From contig CALWAJ010000001.1 in the NCBI GenBank assembly GCA_944373065.1, positions 1-50,472 of the forward strand: a DNA stretch of 50,472 nt, given 5' to 3'. Both the position numbers and the translations under genes were made by a program. Numbering within the stretch: position 1 is the stretch's first letter; every line of letters starts with the position of its first letter. This DNA comes from an uncultured Bacilli bacterium (lineage in GTDB: Bacteria > Bacillota_I > Bacilli_A > RF39 > UBA660). Positions 50,317 to 50,472 of the stretch are shown in pieces. The notes under the pieces were generated by a model that saw only the letters and a program-made list of their open reading frames with translations, ran no database searches and was not told where the DNA came from.

Positions 50317-50333
50317 GTCCACACTCTGTCCAC
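50317..50333. repeat. Right outer GTCCAC motifs
   Basis: TTTTGTCCACAC (GTCCAC at 50317-50322) and CTGTCCACAG (50328-50333), between the complete tRNA-Phe and the tRNA-Phe 5' half. They indicate that this interval is element DNA. Confidence 0.55.
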
Positions 50334-50377
50334 AGACTAATTTAAAGCTCTAGTTTATATATATCAAAGCTCCTTGA

Positions 50378-50400
50378 AATATAAGCATAAAACTTATATT
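50378..50400. repeat. 8-bp inverted repeat next to the right core
   Basis: AATATAAG (50378-50385) and CTTATATT (50393-50400), 7 bp apart, about 20 bp inside the right core. Confidence 0.5.
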
Positions 50401-50418
50401 GTGGCAGAACCTAGGACA

Positions 50419-50461
50419 AAGGATTTTCAGTCCTTTGCTCTACCGACTGAGCTATGAAGCC
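50419..50461 (-). other. Right attachment site with displaced 5' half of tRNA-Phe
   Basis: 43 bp identical to the 5' half of tRNA-Phe (from GGCTTCATAGC to the anticodon arm TCCTT). After the anticodon stem the sequence becomes TGTCCTAGGTTCTGCCAC, which cannot form the T arm or acceptor. So the gene is broken at the anticodon arm, the same point at which the left half begins. Confidence 0.85.
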
Positions 50462-50472
50462 AAAAAAAATGG

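Larger units (their letters stand above)
28738..50432. mobile_element. 21.7-kb integrated element at tRNA-Phe
   Basis: Bounded by the 14-bp core AAGGATTTTCAGTC at 28738-28751 and 50419-50432, the anticodon arm of tRNA-Phe. The left end carries the integrase. Contents: integrase, excisionase-like protein, replication-protein relatives, serine recombinase, PcfJ/PcfK, Xre repressors, a nuclease candidate and zinc-ribbon membrane proteins. A third copy of the core lies in an intact tRNA-Phe at 50182-50257; if that copy is the true right end, the element stops at about 50228 instead. No relaxase, type IV secretion or virion genes are seen, so transfer probably depends on a helper. Confidence 0.85.

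Noticed and set aside
28738..50432. Prophage
   Set aside because: No terminase, portal, capsid, tail or lysis genes were recognised; PcfJ/PcfK and replication genes fit an integrative plasmid-like element better.
28738..50432. Self-transmissible conjugative element
   Set aside because: No relaxase, coupling ATPase, VirB4 or other secretion gene could be seen. A hidden relaxase among the unknown proteins is not excluded.
50401..50461. A second functional tRNA-Phe at the right edge
   Set aside because: The 3' half has no T arm and the acceptor cannot pair, so it is only a 5' half.

Overview
ORGANISM. The DNA is very AT-rich and uses the standard bacterial code: TGG encodes Trp and TGA is a working stop, for example ending rsgA and spoVAC. 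Core genes are of Bacillota/Bacilli type. The sporulation genes (spoVAC/D/E, a SigF/SigG-like sigma factor, two CotY/CotZ-like coat proteins, SpoIVFA/SpoIVFB-like proteins and a SpoIIB-like protein) point to an endospore-forming, low-GC, host-associated member of the Bacilli, perhaps near the gut RF39/Erysipelotrichia-type lineages. The lineage is inferred from gene content only.

CHROMOSOMAL PART (1-28704). From 1 to 1779 are surface or membrane-anchored proteins. The compact rlmN-prpC-prkC-rsgA-rpe operon (6816-1814, minus) is the usual Firmicutes Ser/Thr kinase/phosphatase locus. An Rpn-like PD-(D/E)XK gene precedes the operon, and the unit spoVAC-spoVAD-spoVAE-(exported protein)-sigma lies at 11621-7971. 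Next come a second copy of the surface-protein module (11697-13490, with a G9-tract small ORF and terminator), a membrane-anchored protein, yqeK, a membrane histidine kinase, and two paralogous proteins built from 34-residue repeats. A membrane-anchored EIIB-like protein, a spore-coat pair, a CotO-like gene, a SEDS (FtsW/RodA/SpoVE) gene, a divergent HhH-GPD-like protein, a diacylglycerol glycosyltransferase, tRNA-Ala(UGC) and dedA follow. The last chromosomal block is spoIIB-like - radC - mreC - mreD - spoIVFA - spoIVFB, a condensed version of the Bacillus subtilis spoIIB-maf-radC-mreBCD-minCD-spoIVFAB cluster.

INTEGRATED ELEMENT (about 28738-50432, 21.7 kb). A tyrosine integrase and a small excisionase-like protein lie at the left end. 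The element holds an unusual set of replication-protein relatives: a DnaA domain-III-only ATPase, three DnaB/RecA-fold proteins (two with degraded or missing P-loops), an SSB-like OB protein, a DnaD-like protein and a clamp-loader delta-prime-like protein. It also has PcfJ and PcfK homologues, a serine recombinase, two Xre repressors, a putative nuclease with an EVE/PUA-like second half, several zinc-ribbon proteins, and a family of zinc-ribbon membrane proteins sharing an identical 545-bp 5' part. I see no relaxase, VirB4/VirD4 or virion genes.

MAIN FINDING. Three tRNA-Phe sequences mark the element. The left end carries only the 3' half (28705-28751), followed by what looks like the native terminator. 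The far right end carries only the 5' half (50419-50461). A complete tRNA-Phe (50182-50257) with its own terminator lies about 160 bp inside the right end. The simplest reading is that integration at the anticodon loop split the host gene, and that the element carries a full-length replacement. Copies of GTCCAC occur on both sides of that replacement and at the left end, as expected for integrase arm sites.

Other points of interest are an in-frame TGA between two thioredoxin-like domains (37724), a structured, relatively GC-rich non-coding interval beside the pcfJ region (44576-45369), duplicated small ORFs with G9 tracts, and expanding 102-bp coding repeats.
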